This document shows, one piece after another, positions 1 through 10,089 of a DNA stretch of 64,000 bases; within the stretch, counting starts at the first letter, position 1; each line of letters starts with the position of its first letter. A model generated the notes under the pieces. That model was not told where the DNA came from. It did not search any database and saw only the letters and a list, made by a program, of their open reading frames with translations. The DNA comes from Rossellomorea marisflavi (lineage in GTDB: Bacteria; Bacillota; Bacilli; Bacillales; Bacillaceae_B), in contig NZ_LGUE01000001.1 of assembly GCF_001274775.1 (NCBI RefSeq), positions 313,302-377,301 of the forward strand. The letters are read 5' to 3'. A program made the translations under genes and the position numbers.

Positions 1-2
1 AA

Positions 3-2150
3 ACAAGAGAATATTTGAATGATGAGCATGTAGGATTGGTGGAAAAGGCTTACGAGTATGCGCGGGAAGCCCATAGCGAACAGTACCGAAAGTCGGGTGA
101 ACCCTACATCATCCATCCGATTCAGGTGGCCGGGATCCTGGCAGATCTCGAGATGGATCCGGCAACTGTGGCTGCCGGTTTTCTTCATGATGTCGTAGAG
201 GATACAGGGATATCCCTGCAGCAGATCGAAAAGGACTTCAACTCTGAAGTGGCCATGCTAGTCGACGGGGTGACAAAGCTCGGGAAGATCAAGTACAAGT
301 CCCAGGAAGAGCAACAGGCTGAAAACCACCGGAAGATGTTCGTGGCCATGGCAAGGGATATCCGTGTCATCTTGATCAAGCTCGCCGACCGCCTCCATAA
401 TATGAGGACGCTCAAGCATCTTCCTCAGGAAAAACAGCGCAGGATCGCGAACGAGACATTGGAAATCTTCGCCCCTCTTGCCCATCGCCTTGGTATATCC
501 AAGATCAAATGGGAGCTAGAGGACACCAGTCTCCGGTACTTGAATCCACAGCAGTATTACCGCATCGTCAACTTGATGAAGAAAAAGCGGGCAGAGCGGG
601 AAGAGTATTTGGAGGAAGTCGTCGATGATGTGAAGGATCACCTAAGTGATGTGAAGATCATCGCCGATATTTCCGGCCGTCCGAAGCATATTTACAGCAT
701 CTACCGGAAGATGGCCCTGCAAAATAAACAATTCAATGAAATTTATGACCTTCTGGCCGTGAGGATCGTCGTGGACAGCATCAAGGATTGCTATGCCGTC
801 CTCGGGATCATCCATACGAGATGGAAACCGATGCCGGGCCGTTTCAAAGATTACATCGCCATGCCAAAACCGAATATGTATCAATCCCTCCATACGACCG
901 TGATCGGACCGAAAGGGGATCCCCTTGAAGTGCAGATCAGGACCCTTGAAATGCATGAGATCGCGGAGTACGGTGTCGCAGCCCACTGGGCATACAAAGA
1001 AGGCAAGGAAGCCAATGAACCGGTTTCCTTCGATAAGAAGCTTTCATGGTTCAGGGAGATCCTCGAGTTCCAGAATGAATCGGCCAATGCCGAGGAGTTC
1101 ATGGAGTCCCTTAAGATTGACCTGTTTTCCGATATGGTCTTCGTCTTCACGCCGAAGGGGGATGTCCTGGAGCTTCCGTCGGGATCCGTACCGATCGATT
1201 TCTCGTACCGGATCCACTCGGAAATCGGGAATAAAACGATCGGAGCAAAGGTCAACGGGAAGATGGTCACCCTCGATTATAAATTGAAAACCGGGGATAT
1301 CATTGAAATCCTTACGTCCAAGCACTCCTATGGGCCGAGTCAGGACTGGCTGAAGCTTGCCCAGACCTCTCAGGCGAAAAATAAGATCCGACAGTTCTTC
1401 AAAAAGCAGAGAAGAGAAGAAAACATCGAGAAGGGCCGGGAAATGGTCGAGAAAGAGATCAAGGCCCAGGATTTCGATGTGAAGGAAATTCTCACGTCTG
1501 AAAACATCAAGCGGGTGTTCGAGAAGTTCAATTTCTCCATTGAAGATGATATGTATGCCGCTGTCGGCTATAACGGCATCACCGCAGCGCAAATCGCCAA
1601 CCGTCTGACGGAGAAGGAACGAAGGAAACGGGAACAGGAAGATATTCTGGAAGAAACCGTCAAAGAGCTGAACTCACAGCCTCAGAAGCGGAAGAAGAAG
1701 GATGCAGGTGTCCATGTGGAAGGGATTGATAACCTTCTGATCCGTTTGTCCAGATGCTGTTCACCCGTACCCGGCGATGAGATCGTCGGTTTCATTACGA
1801 AGGGACGTGGTGTGTCCGTCCACCGCTCCGACTGTACGAATGTCTTGGCGGAAGGGGTGGAACAACGCCTCATTCCTGTTTCGTGGGAAAGCGATCGCTA
1901 TGATCAGAAAGAGTACAACGTAGATATCGAGATCTCAGGTTATGACCGTCGCGGTCTTCTGAACGAAGTGCTTCAAGCGGTCAACGAAACCAAAACGAAT
2001 ATATCGGCTGTCAGTGGTAAGTCTGATCGGAATAAAGTGGCGACCATCAATATGTCGATTTCCATTCATAATATTTCCCATCTCCATAAAGTCGTGGAGC
2101 GGATCAAGCAGATTTCTGATATTTATGCCGTGCGAAGGATTATGAACTAA
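3..2150 (+). CDS. relA: Bifunctional (p)ppGpp synthase/hydrolase RelA, 5' partial
   Basis: RSH-family enzyme that makes and degrades the stringent-response alarmone (p)ppGpp. The frame is open to the left edge of the window. The codons before the TTG at 15 (Thr-Arg-Glu-Tyr) continue the match to Bacillus RelA as I recall it, so that TTG is an internal Leu and roughly 20 N-terminal residues are missing. Counting from base 15, I see the HD hydrolase motif HDVVED near residue 57, synthetase motif YQSLHTTV near 290, a TGS domain (VFVFTPKGD) near 375, the Cys-rich segment RCCSPVPGD near 578, and a C-terminal ACT-like domain. dtd follows after 14 bp, so they are probably co-transcribed. Confidence 0.97.
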   Translation, partial: TREYLNDEHVGLVEKAYEYAREAHSEQYRKSGEPYIIHPIQVAGILADLEMDPATVAAGFLHDVVEDTGISLQQIEKDFNSEVAMLVDGVTKLGKIKYKSQEEQQAENHRKMFVAMARDIRVILIKLADRLHNMRTLKHLPQEKQRRIANETLEIFAPLAHRLGISKIKWELEDTSLRYLNPQQYYRIVNLMKKKRAEREEYLEEVVDDVKDHLSDVKIIADISGRPKHIYSIYRKMALQNKQFNEIYDLLAVRIVVDSIKDCYAVLGIIHTRWKPMPGRFKDYIAMPKPNMYQSLHTTVIGPKGDPLEVQIRTLEMHEIAEYGVAAHWAYKEGKEANEPVSFDKKLSWFREILEFQNESANAEEFMESLKIDLFSDMVFVFTPKGDVLELPSGSVPIDFSYRIHSEIGNKTIGAKVNGKMVTLDYKLKTGDIIEILTSKHSYGPSQDWLKLAQTSQAKNKIRQFFKKQRREENIEKGREMVEKEIKAQDFDVKEILTSENIKRVFEKFNFSIEDDMYAAVGYNGITAAQIANRLTEKERRKREQEDILEETVKELNSQPQKRKKKDAGVHVEGIDNLLIRLSRCCSPVPGDEIVGFITKGRGVSVHRSDCTNVLAEGVEQRLIPVSWESDRYDQKEYNVDIEISGYDRRGLLNEVLQAVNETKTNISAVSGKSDRNKVATINMSISIHNISHLHKVVERIKQISDIYAVRRIMN

Positions 2151-2164
2151 AGGGGTTTTAGGTA

Positions 2165-2602
2165 ATGAAAGTAGTACTGCAACGGAGCAAACAAGCATCC
2201 GTGATGGTGGACGGCGAAGTGAAGGGCCGTATTCAGTCCGGACTGGTCCTTCTTGTCGGGATCACTCACGGGGATACGGAGGCGGAAGCGGCCTATATTG
2301 CCGATAAGGTCGTAAACCTCAGGATCTTCGAAGACGGGGATGGAAAGATGAATGATTCCCTTCTGGACCGGGGAGGGGAGATCCTCTCCATATCACAGTT
2401 CACCCTCTACGGGGACACCCGTAAGGGCAGGAGACCCAACTTCATGGATGCTGCCAAGCCTGAAGAGGCAGAAGTGATCTATGACCGTTTCAATGCACTC
2501 CTAAGGGAGAAGGGCGTCCAGGTGGAAACCGGGGTTTTCGGTGCCATGATGGATGTACAACTCATCAATGATGGACCTGTGACCTTGATTGTTGAGAAAT
2601 GA
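2165..2602 (+). CDS. dtd: D-aminoacyl-tRNA deacylase
   Basis: 145-residue homodimeric enzyme that hydrolyses D-amino acids wrongly attached to tRNA. The length is typical for the family. The two conserved motifs that build the active site across the dimer are present: SQFTLYGDT near residue 78 and NDGPVTL close to the C-terminus (Gly-cisPro motif). ATG at 2165 lies 14 bp after the relA stop. A strong bidirectional hairpin (2613-2645) ends the operon and faces the convergent amidase gene. In B. subtilis this is yrvI, also next to relA. Confidence 0.95.
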   Translation: MKVVLQRSKQASVMVDGEVKGRIQSGLVLLVGITHGDTEAEAAYIADKVVNLRIFEDGDGKMNDSLLDRGGEILSISQFTLYGDTRKGRRPNFMDAAKPEEAEVIYDRFNALLREKGVQVETGVFGAMMDVQLINDGPVTLIVEK

Positions 2603-2612
2603 ATGCTATGAG

Positions 2613-2645
2613 AAAAGCCAGGGAGGCACGCCTCCCTGGCTTTTT
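2613..2645. terminator. Bidirectional Rho-independent terminator
   Basis: Near-perfect GC-rich stem (GCCAGGGAGGC pairing with GCCTCCCTGGC) flanked by A4 on the left and T5 on the right. It lies between the convergent relA-dtd unit and the amidase gene, and can serve both. Confidence 0.9.
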
Positions 2646-2646
2646 G

Positions 2647-4200
2647 TCAATCTGTAAAGTACTCGCTCAATCCGTAATAGATGCTGGTGGCCGCAGTATC
2701 CTGGAAGTAAGCAGTATTCACATTTGCCTCCTCGGATGCATTGCTGAGGAATCCAAGCTCCACAAGGACGGCCGGCCTCATGTTTTCACGGATCACATGG
2801 TAGTCGCCGTTCCGTACGCCGCGATCGGCATTAGGCATTCTTCCGGAAAGGGCAGAATGGACCGATTCCGCTAAATCCTTTTGCTGTGCCCCGTTATAAT
2901 AAGTGGTATGTCCTGTGATGGACGAATCGTAGATGCTGTCGAAGTGAAGACTGACAAACGCATCGGCCATATAATAATGAGATAATGATACCCTGGATGG
3001 AAGGGAGATGAATTCATCGTTCCTTCTCGTCAGAATCACTTCCGCACCTGCACTCCTTAATTTGTCTGCCACGAGCTGGGCGGTCTTCAGGGTCAGGTTT
3101 TTTTCATGTGTACCGTTGACACCTGTCGTCCCTCCGTCGCGTCCGCCGTGCCCCGGATCGAGGACGATGGTCTTGCCTTCAAGTCCCCCGGACGTTTCAG
3201 GAGCCGGGGACGTACCGCCTTTTTTACTCGATACGATCCAGTTGGCCACAAACGCGCTGGCACCGTCGGATAGCCTGATTTCGTACCAGTCACCCGATGT
3301 TCCCACCACATCGAAGGTCGAACCGCTGCCGGCCCTTTCCACGACGCTTGCTTGGCTGTTTGGACTGCTTCTGAGGTTGGTGCCATCATACAGGATCGTG
3401 ATGGAATCAGGAGCGCCTTCTGACATGGCGGTTCCTTCCGTTTGTTCCTCTTTGTCTTCACCGGCCACTTTCATGAACCATCCTGCCACCCATCCATCGC
3501 CGCCGTTCGATAGCTGGATCCGATACCATTCATTTGATTCTTCAAGGATGGAATAGGATTCTCCTCGGGTGACTTTCCCGACGATACTGCCGTTCAGGGA
3601 GGCCTCATCGCGCACTAGCAACGATTCCACATTGACGGTGGCTGTAGCAGAAGGAGAACCGGGTTCTTCTTCTGCACCGGATTCTATACCGGAAAGGGAC
3701 AGATAATCTTGATTGATCCAGGCAGTGCCCCCATCATAAGAGATTTCATACCAGCCCTGTACACTTCCGGTGATTGATACTTCTTCCCCGCTTGATAGGG
3801 TGCCGAGGCGCTCACTATCCGTGGACGGTGCCTTCCTTATATTGATCGAATCTTCTGTCGTCGTCCCTGTAAGACCGGAGGATGCAGAAGCCTGCCCTGT
3901 CCCTGCAGAATCAGCTTGGGTAACGAGCCACTCGGCTACCCAGCCTTCTCCTTGGGGCGTATCGATTTTGTACCAGTCCCCATCATTCCCGGTGACCGTA
4001 TACTCTTCCCCTTTGGCTGCTTGCATGAGGACTGGATAGCTGAGTCCTGGCCCCGTCCTCACATTGAGTGTAGGAACCCCGATGCTCACCTGTTCCCCGG
4101 CTGCACTTGCCTTCACAGATGTGAGAAGGGGGACCAAGAGGCAGACGATCAGGAAGGATATGTAGATTTTCTTGATGTTGACAACCTCCTCTCTCTTCAT
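2647..4200 (-). CDS. yrvJ: Secreted N-acetylmuramoyl-L-alanine amidase with four SH3b domains (YrvJ-like)
   Basis: Exported peptidoglycan hydrolase that cuts the MurNAc-L-Ala bond. A short charged N-terminus and hydrophobic signal segment (FLIVCLLVPLL, then ASA) are followed by four bacterial SH3 repeats (about residues 35-95, 107-170, 182-245 and 265-325) and an Amidase_3 domain. That domain keeps the zinc and catalytic residues: His in DPGHGG, Glu in HEKNL, His in SLHFDS and Glu in LVELGFL. The start is uncertain. ATGs at 4209, 4206 and 4200 have no Shine-Dalgarno in front, while a perfect AGGAGG (4190-4185) lies 8 nt before an in-frame ATC at 4176, which would give 509 residues. In B. subtilis the gene has the same neighbours. 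Confidence 0.9.
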   Translation of the reverse strand: MKREEVVNIKKIYISFLIVCLLVPLLTSVKASAAGEQVSIGVPTLNVRTGPGLSYPVLMQAAKGEEYTVTGNDGDWYKIDTPQGEGWVAEWLVTQADSAGTGQASASSGLTGTTTEDSINIRKAPSTDSERLGTLSSGEEVSITGSVQGWYEISYDGGTAWINQDYLSLSGIESGAEEEPGSPSATATVNVESLLVRDEASLNGSIVGKVTRGESYSILEESNEWYRIQLSNGGDGWVAGWFMKVAGEDKEEQTEGTAMSEGAPDSITILYDGTNLRSSPNSQASVVERAGSGSTFDVVGTSGDWYEIRLSDGASAFVANWIVSSKKGGTSPAPETSGGLEGKTIVLDPGHGGRDGGTTGVNGTHEKNLTLKTAQLVADKLRSAGAEVILTRRNDEFISLPSRVSLSHYYMADAFVSLHFDSIYDSSITGHTTYYNGAQQKDLAESVHSALSGRMPNADRGVRNGDYHVIRENMRPAVLVELGFLSNASEEANVNTAYFQDTAATSIYYGLSEYFTD

Positions 4201-4379
4201 GGACATCATTAGTAGTATCGGACTGTCACACGTATTTCTGAACTCATTTTGAAGAAAACACCTTCAAAAATGACCCATACCCACATAAATACGAGATAAA
4301 AAATAAAATTCCTTTATTACGATAGAAATTTAGTCATTTGGAAAGGATAGATGGTAGGAATAGTGAAAGGGAGGGTACT

Positions 4380-4556
4380 ATGCGATCAAGCGATAAAGCT
4401 TTTCTGAATACGACTAGTGAAAAAGCACTATTTCAGACGGATTTTCACCAATTCATGGAAATGGAAAAAGGTGCGTTGAACATGGAGCTTGCATCTGAGT
4501 TCGGTCTGACGCTGAAGGATGTCCGCCTATTGAAAAAGAAAATGGAGAGGTCCTGA
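4380..4556 (+). CDS. yrzK: Small protein of unknown function (YrzK position)
   Basis: 58-residue ORF with a good ribosome site (GGGAGGG, 5 nt before ATG 4380). A longer in-frame start at 4338 lacks one. The C-terminal half (ELASEFGLTLKDVRLLKKKMER) reads as an amphipathic helix-turn-helix-like stretch rich in Lys/Arg. It sits between the amidase and hisS, where B. subtilis has yrzK; the symbol rests on position and size only. No function can be assigned from sequence. Confidence 0.6.
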   Translation: MRSSDKAFLNTTSEKALFQTDFHQFMEMEKGALNMELASEFGLTLKDVRLLKKKMERS

Positions 4557-4565
4557 CGAAACCCC

Positions 4566-4594
4566 TTGACATGAACCTGCCTCATCCGTATTAT
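4566..4594 (+). promoter_or_regulatory. Sigma-A promoter of hisS leader
   Basis: Consensus -35 TTGACA (4566-4571), 17-bp spacer, -10 TATTAT (4589-4594). Transcription should start near 4601, just upstream of the T-box leader. Confidence 0.8.
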
Positions 4595-4599
4595 TATAG

Positions 4600-4868
4600 A
4601 AATAATATAGCTTTCAAAAACCGACGATCGAGAATAGTAGCTGGTCTCCACCTGCCAAGAGAGGAAATGCCCTGGGCTGCAAGCATTTCTGCAAGGTACA
4701 TCAGTGAATGAACACTCGGGAGGCTCCGCCCTGAAACCAGAGTAGGGGACGGACGTACCAGGCGTTAACTGGTGAAGTGGGAGTCTAATGGACTCCAATT
4801 AGGGTGGCACCACGGGAATAACAGCTCTCGTCCCTTGTATTTATTACAAGGGATCGAGGGCTTTTTTT
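4600..4868 (+). promoter_or_regulatory. T-box leader, histidine-type, of hisS-aspS
   Basis: tRNA-sensing attenuator. It has the AGTA motif of the stem I specifier loop (about 4636), the conserved T-box AGGGTGGCACCACGGG (4801-4816), and a terminator hairpin with a T-run (4823-4868) that competes with the antiterminator. The upper stem I helix (CTGGT with ATCAG) places GAACAC in the specifier loop; CAC at 4713-4715 is a His codon and fits hisS downstream. Uncharged tRNA-His should therefore raise expression of hisS and, by read-through, aspS. Confidence 0.92.
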
Positions 4869-4925
4869 ATTGCCTCGATTTACGGGGCCATACATATCAA
4901 GGCTTTATGAAAAGGAGGAATCCCC

Positions 4926-6197
4926 TTGTCTATTCAAATACCAAGAGGAACACAGGACATTCTGCCCGGAGAAGTAGAGAAGTGGCAATATATCGAAAAG
5001 GTGGCGACCGACCTTTGTCGCGCTTATCAATACAATGAAATCCGTACACCGATCTTCGAATCGAGTGAACTTTTCACGCGCGGTGTCGGTGACACGACCG
5101 ATATTGTACAAAAGGAAATGTACATGTTTGAAGACCGCGGAGGAAGGAGCCTTGCACTCCGCCCTGAAGGTACGGCATCCGTCGTACGTTCATTCGTAGG
5201 AAACAAGCTGTTCGGAAATGCGAATCAGCCGACCAAACTGTTCTATACCGGACCGATGTTCCGCTACGAGCGTCCACAGGCTGGCCGCTACCGCCAGTTC
5301 GTGCAGTTCGGCGTGGAAGCACTTGGGAGTGAAGACCCGGCCATCGACGCAGAGGTCCTCTCGCTCGCCATGGGCATTTACAAAAAGCTTGGACTCCGCA
5401 AGTTGAAACTTGTCATCAACAGCCTCGGTGATGGAGGCAGCCGGCAAGCGCATCGTGAAGCGCTTATCAATCACTTCAAGCCTAGGATCGGCGAGTTTTG
5501 CTCCGATTGTCAGAATCGACTAGAGAAGAATCCACTGAGGATCCTGGACTGTAAGAAGGACCGCGACCACGAATTGATGGCTACGGCTCCGTCCATCCTC
5601 GACTACCTGAATGAAGAATCCAACGCCTATTTTGAAAAGGTGCAATCGTATCTCACCAGCATGGACGTAGAGTTCGTCGTAGACCCGACCCTTGTTCGCG
5701 GCCTGGACTACTATAACCATACAGCATTTGAAATCATGAGTGAGGCAGAAGGCTTCGGTGCCATCACCACCCTCTGCGGAGGCGGTCGCTACAACGGACT
5801 CGTCCAGGAAATCGGCGGACCCGAAACACCGGGTATCGGATTTGCATTCAGCATCGAAAGGCTCATCGCGGCCCTTGAAGCCGAGAAAGTGGCGCTCCCG
5901 ATCCATCAAGGCGTCGATTGCTATATCGTTGCCATGGGGGAAGAGGCCAAAGCATATGGCGTAAAACTCCTTCATCAGCTGAGGGAAGCCGGGATCTCAT
6001 CCGAGAAAGATTATCTTGACCGCAAAGTGAAGGCCCAGTTCAAGAGCGCTGACCGTCATCAGGCCAAATACGTAGCTGTGATCGGTGAAAATGAACTTCA
6101 GGAAAACAAAGTGAACGTGAAGGATATGGCAACAGGGGAGCAAGAGGAAGTCGCCATTGACTCATTCGTTGACCACATCAAGAGCAAGCTTGTCTAA
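4926..6197 (+). CDS. hisS: Histidyl-tRNA synthetase
   Basis: 423-residue class II synthetase that charges tRNA-His. Class II signatures are seen in order: [12 protein letters not shown] (motif 2 entry), [10 protein letters not shown] (motif 2), [14 protein letters not shown] and GGGRYNGL (His-specific), [11 protein letters not shown] (motif 3), then a C-terminal anticodon-binding domain. The start is TTG at 4926, placed 7 nt after AAAGGAGG. Controlled by the T-box leader upstream and followed by aspS after 24 bp. Confidence 0.98.
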   Translation: MSIQIPRGTQDILPGEVEKWQYIEKVATDLCRAYQYNEIRTPIFESSELFTRGVGDTTDIVQKEMYMFEDRGGRSLALRPEGTASVVRSFVGNKLFGNANQPTKLFYTGPMFRYERPQAGRYRQFVQFGVEALGSEDPAIDAEVLSLAMGIYKKLGLRKLKLVINSLGDGGSRQAHREALINHFKPRIGEFCSDCQNRLEKNPLRILDCKKDRDHELMATAPSILDYLNEESNAYFEKVQSYLTSMDVEFVVDPTLVRGLDYYNHTAFEIMSEAEGFGAITTLCGGGRYNGLVQEIGGPETPGIGFAFSIERLIAALEAEKVALPIHQGVDCYIVAMGEEAKAYGVKLLHQLREAGISSEKDYLDRKVKAQFKSADRHQAKYVAVIGENELQENKVNVKDMATGEQEEVAIDSFVDHIKSKLV

Positions 6198-6221
6198 CAT
6201 AATCGCCAGGAGGAGAAAAAA

Positions 6222-7988
6222 ATGCCAAAACGAACAACCTATTGTGGAAACGTAACGGAATCATTCATCGGTGAAACGATTACCATCAAAGGATGGGTGC
6301 AAAAACGACGTGACCTTGGGGGTCTGATCTTCATCGACCTCCGCGACCGTGAAGGGATCGTTCAGGTCGTATTCAATCCCGATCTTTCACAGGAAGCACT
6401 CGAACTGGCGGAAAGAATCCGCAACGAGTATGTCATTTCCGTAACGGGATCGGTCGTTGCAAGGGGAGAAGGAACGGTCAACCCGAACCTGAAAACCGGA
6501 AAAATTGAAATTCATGCAGAAGATGTACAGATCATCAATGAAGCGAAGACCCCACCATTCATGATCGACGATCAAATGGAAGTATCAGAAGACGTGCGCT
6601 TGAAATACCGCTATGTGGATCTCCGCCGCCCGGCCATGGCCGACACGTTCAGGATGCGCCATAATGTCACCACGTCATTCCGCAGCTTCCTGAATGAGAA
6701 TGGATTCCTTGATGTCGAAACTCCGATCCTGACGAAGAGCACGCCTGAAGGAGCACGTGACTATCTTGTACCGAGCCGGGTTCATCCTGGAGAATTCTAC
6801 GCCCTTCCTCAATCGCCGCAGATTTTCAAACAGCTTCTGATGGTGTCCGGATTCGACCGTTATTACCAAATTGCCCGCTGCTTCCGTGATGAGGATCTGC
6901 GTGCAGACCGTCAGCCTGAATTCACACAGATCGATATGGAAATGAGCTTCATGGAACAGGAAGAAATCATCCTGTTGGTCGAAGAAATGATGGCGAAGCT
7001 CATGAAGGACGTGAAAGGCCTGGATATCGAATCGGTGTTCCCGCGCATGACGTATGATGAAGCCATGAGCCGCTATGGATCGGATAAGCCTGATACCCGC
7101 TTTGCCATGGAACTGATCGATGTATCCGAAATCGTGAAGGATTCTGGATTCAAGGTGTTCTCGGGTGCTGTAGCTGGCGGTGGTCAAGTGAAATTGATCA
7201 ATGTGAAAGGGGCCGCTTCCAACTACTCAAGGAAAGATATCGATGGCCTCACAGAATTCGTATCCCGCTATGGAGCAAAAGGGCTTGCATGGCTGAAGGT
7301 AGAGGAAGAAGGTCTTAAAGGCCCGATTTCCAAGTTCGTATCGGATGAGGATGCATCCAGCCTGTCTGCTGCTTCAGAAGCAGAAACAGGGGACCTTCTC
7401 CTATTCGTCGCCGACAAAAAATCCGTCGTGGCCGATGCCCTTGGGGCCCTTCGCCTCAAGCTCGGTAAAGAGCTCGGCCTGATTGATGAGTCCGTGTTCA
7501 ACTTCCTATGGGTGACGGACTGGCCGCTTCTTGAGTTCGATGAAGGAGATAATCGCTACTATGCAGCACACCATCCTTTCACCATGCCGGTGAGGGAAGA
7601 TCTAGAGCTTCTTGAGACCAACCCGGGTGAAGTAAGGGCACAGGCCTATGACCTGGTATTGAACGGATATGAGCTTGGCGGTGGATCACTCAGGATCTAT
7701 GAGCGTGACATCCAGGAAAAAATGTTCAGCGTCCTTGGCTTCTCTAAAGAAGAGGCGAATGAGCAGTTCGGATTCCTTCTGGAAGCATTCGAGTACGGTA
7801 CCCCTCCACACGGCGGGATCGCCCTTGGTCTTGACCGTTTGGTGATGCTCCTTGCAGGTCGCTCGAACCTGCGCGATACCATTGCATTCCCGAAAACGGC
7901 CAGTGCAAGCTGTGTCCTCACCGATGCACCTGGAGGCGTAAGCGAAGCCCAACTGAAAGAACTGTCCCTATCACTGGATGTTGAATGA
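6222..7988 (+). CDS. aspS: Aspartyl-tRNA synthetase
   Basis: 588-residue bacterial-type class II enzyme. An N-terminal OB-fold anticodon domain ([20 protein letters not shown]) is followed by motif 2 ([16 protein letters not shown]), a bacterial GAD insertion domain in the middle, and motif 3 ([13 protein letters not shown]). The ribosome site AGGAGG is 9 nt before ATG. Probably co-transcribed with hisS and under the same His T-box; no separate leader is visible in the 24-bp gap. Confidence 0.98.
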   Translation: MPKRTTYCGNVTESFIGETITIKGWVQKRRDLGGLIFIDLRDREGIVQVVFNPDLSQEALELAERIRNEYVISVTGSVVARGEGTVNPNLKTGKIEIHAEDVQIINEAKTPPFMIDDQMEVSEDVRLKYRYVDLRRPAMADTFRMRHNVTTSFRSFLNENGFLDVETPILTKSTPEGARDYLVPSRVHPGEFYALPQSPQIFKQLLMVSGFDRYYQIARCFRDEDLRADRQPEFTQIDMEMSFMEQEEIILLVEEMMAKLMKDVKGLDIESVFPRMTYDEAMSRYGSDKPDTRFAMELIDVSEIVKDSGFKVFSGAVAGGGQVKLINVKGAASNYSRKDIDGLTEFVSRYGAKGLAWLKVEEEGLKGPISKFVSDEDASSLSAASEAETGDLLLFVADKKSVVADALGALRLKLGKELGLIDESVFNFLWVTDWPLLEFDEGDNRYYAAHHPFTMPVREDLELLETNPGEVRAQAYDLVLNGYELGGGSLRIYERDIQEKMFSVLGFSKEEANEQFGFLLEAFEYGTPPHGGIALGLDRLVMLLAGRSNLRDTIAFPKTASASCVLTDAPGGVSEAQLKELSLSLDVE

Positions 7989-8015
7989 TGTCGGAAATTC
8001 TCCAGCGGTTGTGAA

Positions 8016-8045
8016 TTGCAAAAACGGCCGCTCCTATGCTATGAT
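8016..8045 (+). promoter_or_regulatory. Sigma-A promoter of 6S RNA
   Basis: TTGCAA (8016-8021), 18-bp spacer, TATGAT (8040-8045), placing the start near 8052, a few bases before the conserved 6S closing stem. Confidence 0.6.
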
Positions 8046-8059
8046 GATGTCAATAACAG

Positions 8060-8252
8060 ACGAGTCCTGATGTGTCCGACGTTTTAACCTATCAGTTTTG
8101 ACCGAACACTTCAAACCTTGGGAGCTTGACTTTTCGCTAGGCGTTCATGCCTCGCTTCAAGAGGACTAACAAGTAGTGGAATAAAGCACCCACCTGCCGA
8201 GAGCGGGTTCAAAACAAAGGAAACGCAGCGACGGCACGATTGGGACTCGTTA
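8060..8252 (+). ncRNA. ssrS: 6S RNA (BsrA/6S-1 type)
   Basis: Regulator that mimics an open promoter and sequesters sigma-A RNA polymerase. Ends pair as a closing stem (ACGAGTCC at 8060-8067 with GGACTCGT at 8243-8250). Blocks that I recall from B. subtilis BsrA are present: GTCCTGATGTGT, TTTTGACCGAACA, TGGAATAAAGCACCCACCTG and CAAAGGAAACGCAGCGA. The position between aspS and yrvM/tcdA is the same as in B. subtilis (here the antiporter intervenes). A terminator follows. Confidence 0.92.
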
Positions 8253-8274
8253 AACAAATGGATACGTAATGCAC

Positions 8275-8308
8275 AAGAGCCGAATCTTTCGAGATTCGGC
8301 TCTTTTTT
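8275..8308 (+). terminator. Terminator of 6S RNA
   Basis: Stem AAGAGCCGAATC / GATTCGGCTCTT with a TTTC loop and T6 tail. Confidence 0.9.
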
Positions 8309-8383
8309 ATATTTACAAGAGTTGCTTCGTAAAGATTTATTTGACTAAAAATACATGAAAATGAATAAATATCAGAAAAACCA

Positions 8384-8412
8384 TTGCGGAAACTGTCGAC
8401 AAGCCCTATACT
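8384..8412 (+). promoter_or_regulatory. Candidate promoter of the antiporter gene
   Basis: TTGCGG (8384-8389), 17-bp spacer, TATACT (8407-8412), about 47 bp before the ATG at 8459. Confidence 0.55.
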
Positions 8413-8458
8413 TTTAAAAGGTAATCTTTGCTAACTTTACATCTTAGGAGTGGTCAAC

Positions 8459-9979
8459 ATGGAACATATGGGCTGGTTATCCCTACTGCCGCCGATCATC
8501 GCCGTGCTGCTGGCGGTCATCACGAAAAATGTCATTATTTCTTTATTCTCCGGCGTATATGTCGGTGTCCTCATGCTTGTGGGCGGAAGGCCCCTTGAGG
8601 CCACAATGCAAACCATCGGGGAATTCATGTTCCCGCAGGTGGCAGACAGCTATAATGCCGCTGTGCTGGTACTGCTCTTTTTCATCGGGGGATTCGTCGC
8701 CCTCATGGAGAAATCTGGAGGAGGAGCGGCCCTGGCCAATAGTGCCACCAACTTGATCAACTCAAAGGCGAAAGCCCAAGTATCAGCCTGGATCGGCGGC
8801 ATCATCATCTTCTTCTCCGATCTCGGCACCCCTTTGATCGTAGGCCCTGTTTTTGAGAAGATATTTGATAAAGTGAAAGTCTCCCGTGAGAAGCTAGCAT
8901 GGATCATTGACTCCACCTCCTCGCCGGTGGCGGTCCTGATTCCTTTTATCGGATGGGGTGTCTACATCATGGGACTGATCAAGAAGGAGTTTGATCATCT
9001 CGATATCACCACGTCTGAATTCAGCACGCTGATCCATGTGATACCGTTTCAATTTTATGCTCTCCTTGCCGTCTCCATGGTGCCATTGGTCGCCATCTTG
9101 AAGCTTGACTTCGGACCGATGAAGTCGGCTGAGGAAAGGGCAAACAAGGGTGAGCTCTACTGGAAAACATCAAAGCCTCTGAGGAAACCGGAGGATGGCG
9201 GATTGAAGCCGAGTAAACCGGTCTTGATCTGGCTTCCACTTTTGATCCTATTCATTACGCTCTTCGGCATCCTGGCGTCAAAGGGTTTCCCGTTCAAACC
9301 CGTGGAAGGCAGTGCTTTCAGGGTGGCGCTCAGTACCGCCTATCTATTTGCGGCCATCTCTCTGATCATCCTGATGATTACGTACAAATTGAAGACATTC
9401 AATGAAATCTTCGAAATCTATACAGGTGGCATGCAAAAGATGGTGTATGTCGCCGTGACGCTTGTGCTTGCCTGGTCGCTCAGCAAGGTGATCAGCGAAA
9501 TGGGGACAGCGTCTTACATCGTTGAACTGGTGAAGGGGAATATCCCCGCCTTCATCATCCCGGCGATCCTCTTCCTTGTAGGGGCAGGGATGTCCCTTGC
9601 TTCCGGTTCTTCCTGGGGTACATATGCCATCATGCTGCCGATCGCCATCCCCATGGCAATCTTACTTGATGCCGAGCTTCTTGTGTGCATCGGAGCGGTT
9701 CTTTCCGGGGGGATCTTCGGAGATCATAGTTCTCCGATCTCAGACACGACGCTATTGTCGTCAACAGGTGCCGGGGCGGATCATATCGATCACGTGAAAA
9801 CTCAATTCCCTTACGTAGCATTGAATGCAAGCATCGCACTCATCGGTTTTGTCATTGCCGGACTGACCGGGAACCCGTATACCATCATCATCCTCCTGGC
9901 AAGCTTGATCGCATTGATGCTGATCCTTGGGAAGCGAAAAGCTTCCAAGCTTCAGCACTCGCAGGAATTGAACTCTTGA
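8459..9979 (+). CDS. NhaC-family Na+/H+ antiporter-like membrane protein
   Basis: 506-residue polytopic inner-membrane protein. About 11-12 hydrophobic segments and the signature GDHSSPISDTTLLSS near residue 420 match the Na_H_antiporter/NhaC family, which exchanges cytoplasmic Na+ (or malate/lactate pairs in some members) for protons. I chose ATG 8459 because TTAGGAG (8444-8450) lies 8 nt before it; the upstream in-frame GTG at 8450 overlaps that site. Single-gene unit with its own promoter. It is not at this place in B. subtilis, so it may be an insertion in this lineage. The exact substrate cannot be told from sequence. Confidence 0.88.
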   Translation: MEHMGWLSLLPPIIAVLLAVITKNVIISLFSGVYVGVLMLVGGRPLEATMQTIGEFMFPQVADSYNAAVLVLLFFIGGFVALMEKSGGGAALANSATNLINSKAKAQVSAWIGGIIIFFSDLGTPLIVGPVFEKIFDKVKVSREKLAWIIDSTSSPVAVLIPFIGWGVYIMGLIKKEFDHLDITTSEFSTLIHVIPFQFYALLAVSMVPLVAILKLDFGPMKSAEERANKGELYWKTSKPLRKPEDGGLKPSKPVLIWLPLLILFITLFGILASKGFPFKPVEGSAFRVALSTAYLFAAISLIILMITYKLKTFNEIFEIYTGGMQKMVYVAVTLVLAWSLSKVISEMGTASYIVELVKGNIPAFIIPAILFLVGAGMSLASGSSWGTYAIMLPIAIPMAILLDAELLVCIGAVLSGGIFGDHSSPISDTTLLSSTGAGADHIDHVKTQFPYVALNASIALIGFVIAGLTGNPYTIIILLASLIALMLILGKRKASKLQHSQELNS

Positions 9980-10014
9980 AAAGGTAAAACTCCATGGAGA
10001 ATGAACGCAATATA

Positions 10015-10043
10015 TTGATTTTCAGTGCTCAATCCTTTATTCT
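10015..10043 (+). promoter_or_regulatory. Candidate promoter of tcdA
   Basis: TTGATT (10015-10020), 17-bp spacer, TATTCT (10038-10043), 46 bp before the TTG start. Confidence 0.5.
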
Positions 10044-10089
10044 AATTCAGAATAAACCTAGTTGAATACTTACAATGGAGTTGATCATA

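Noticed and set aside
15..17. TTG at 15 as the start of relA
   Set aside because: The frame stays open to the window edge and the codons upstream continue the RelA N-terminus; there is no ribosome site.
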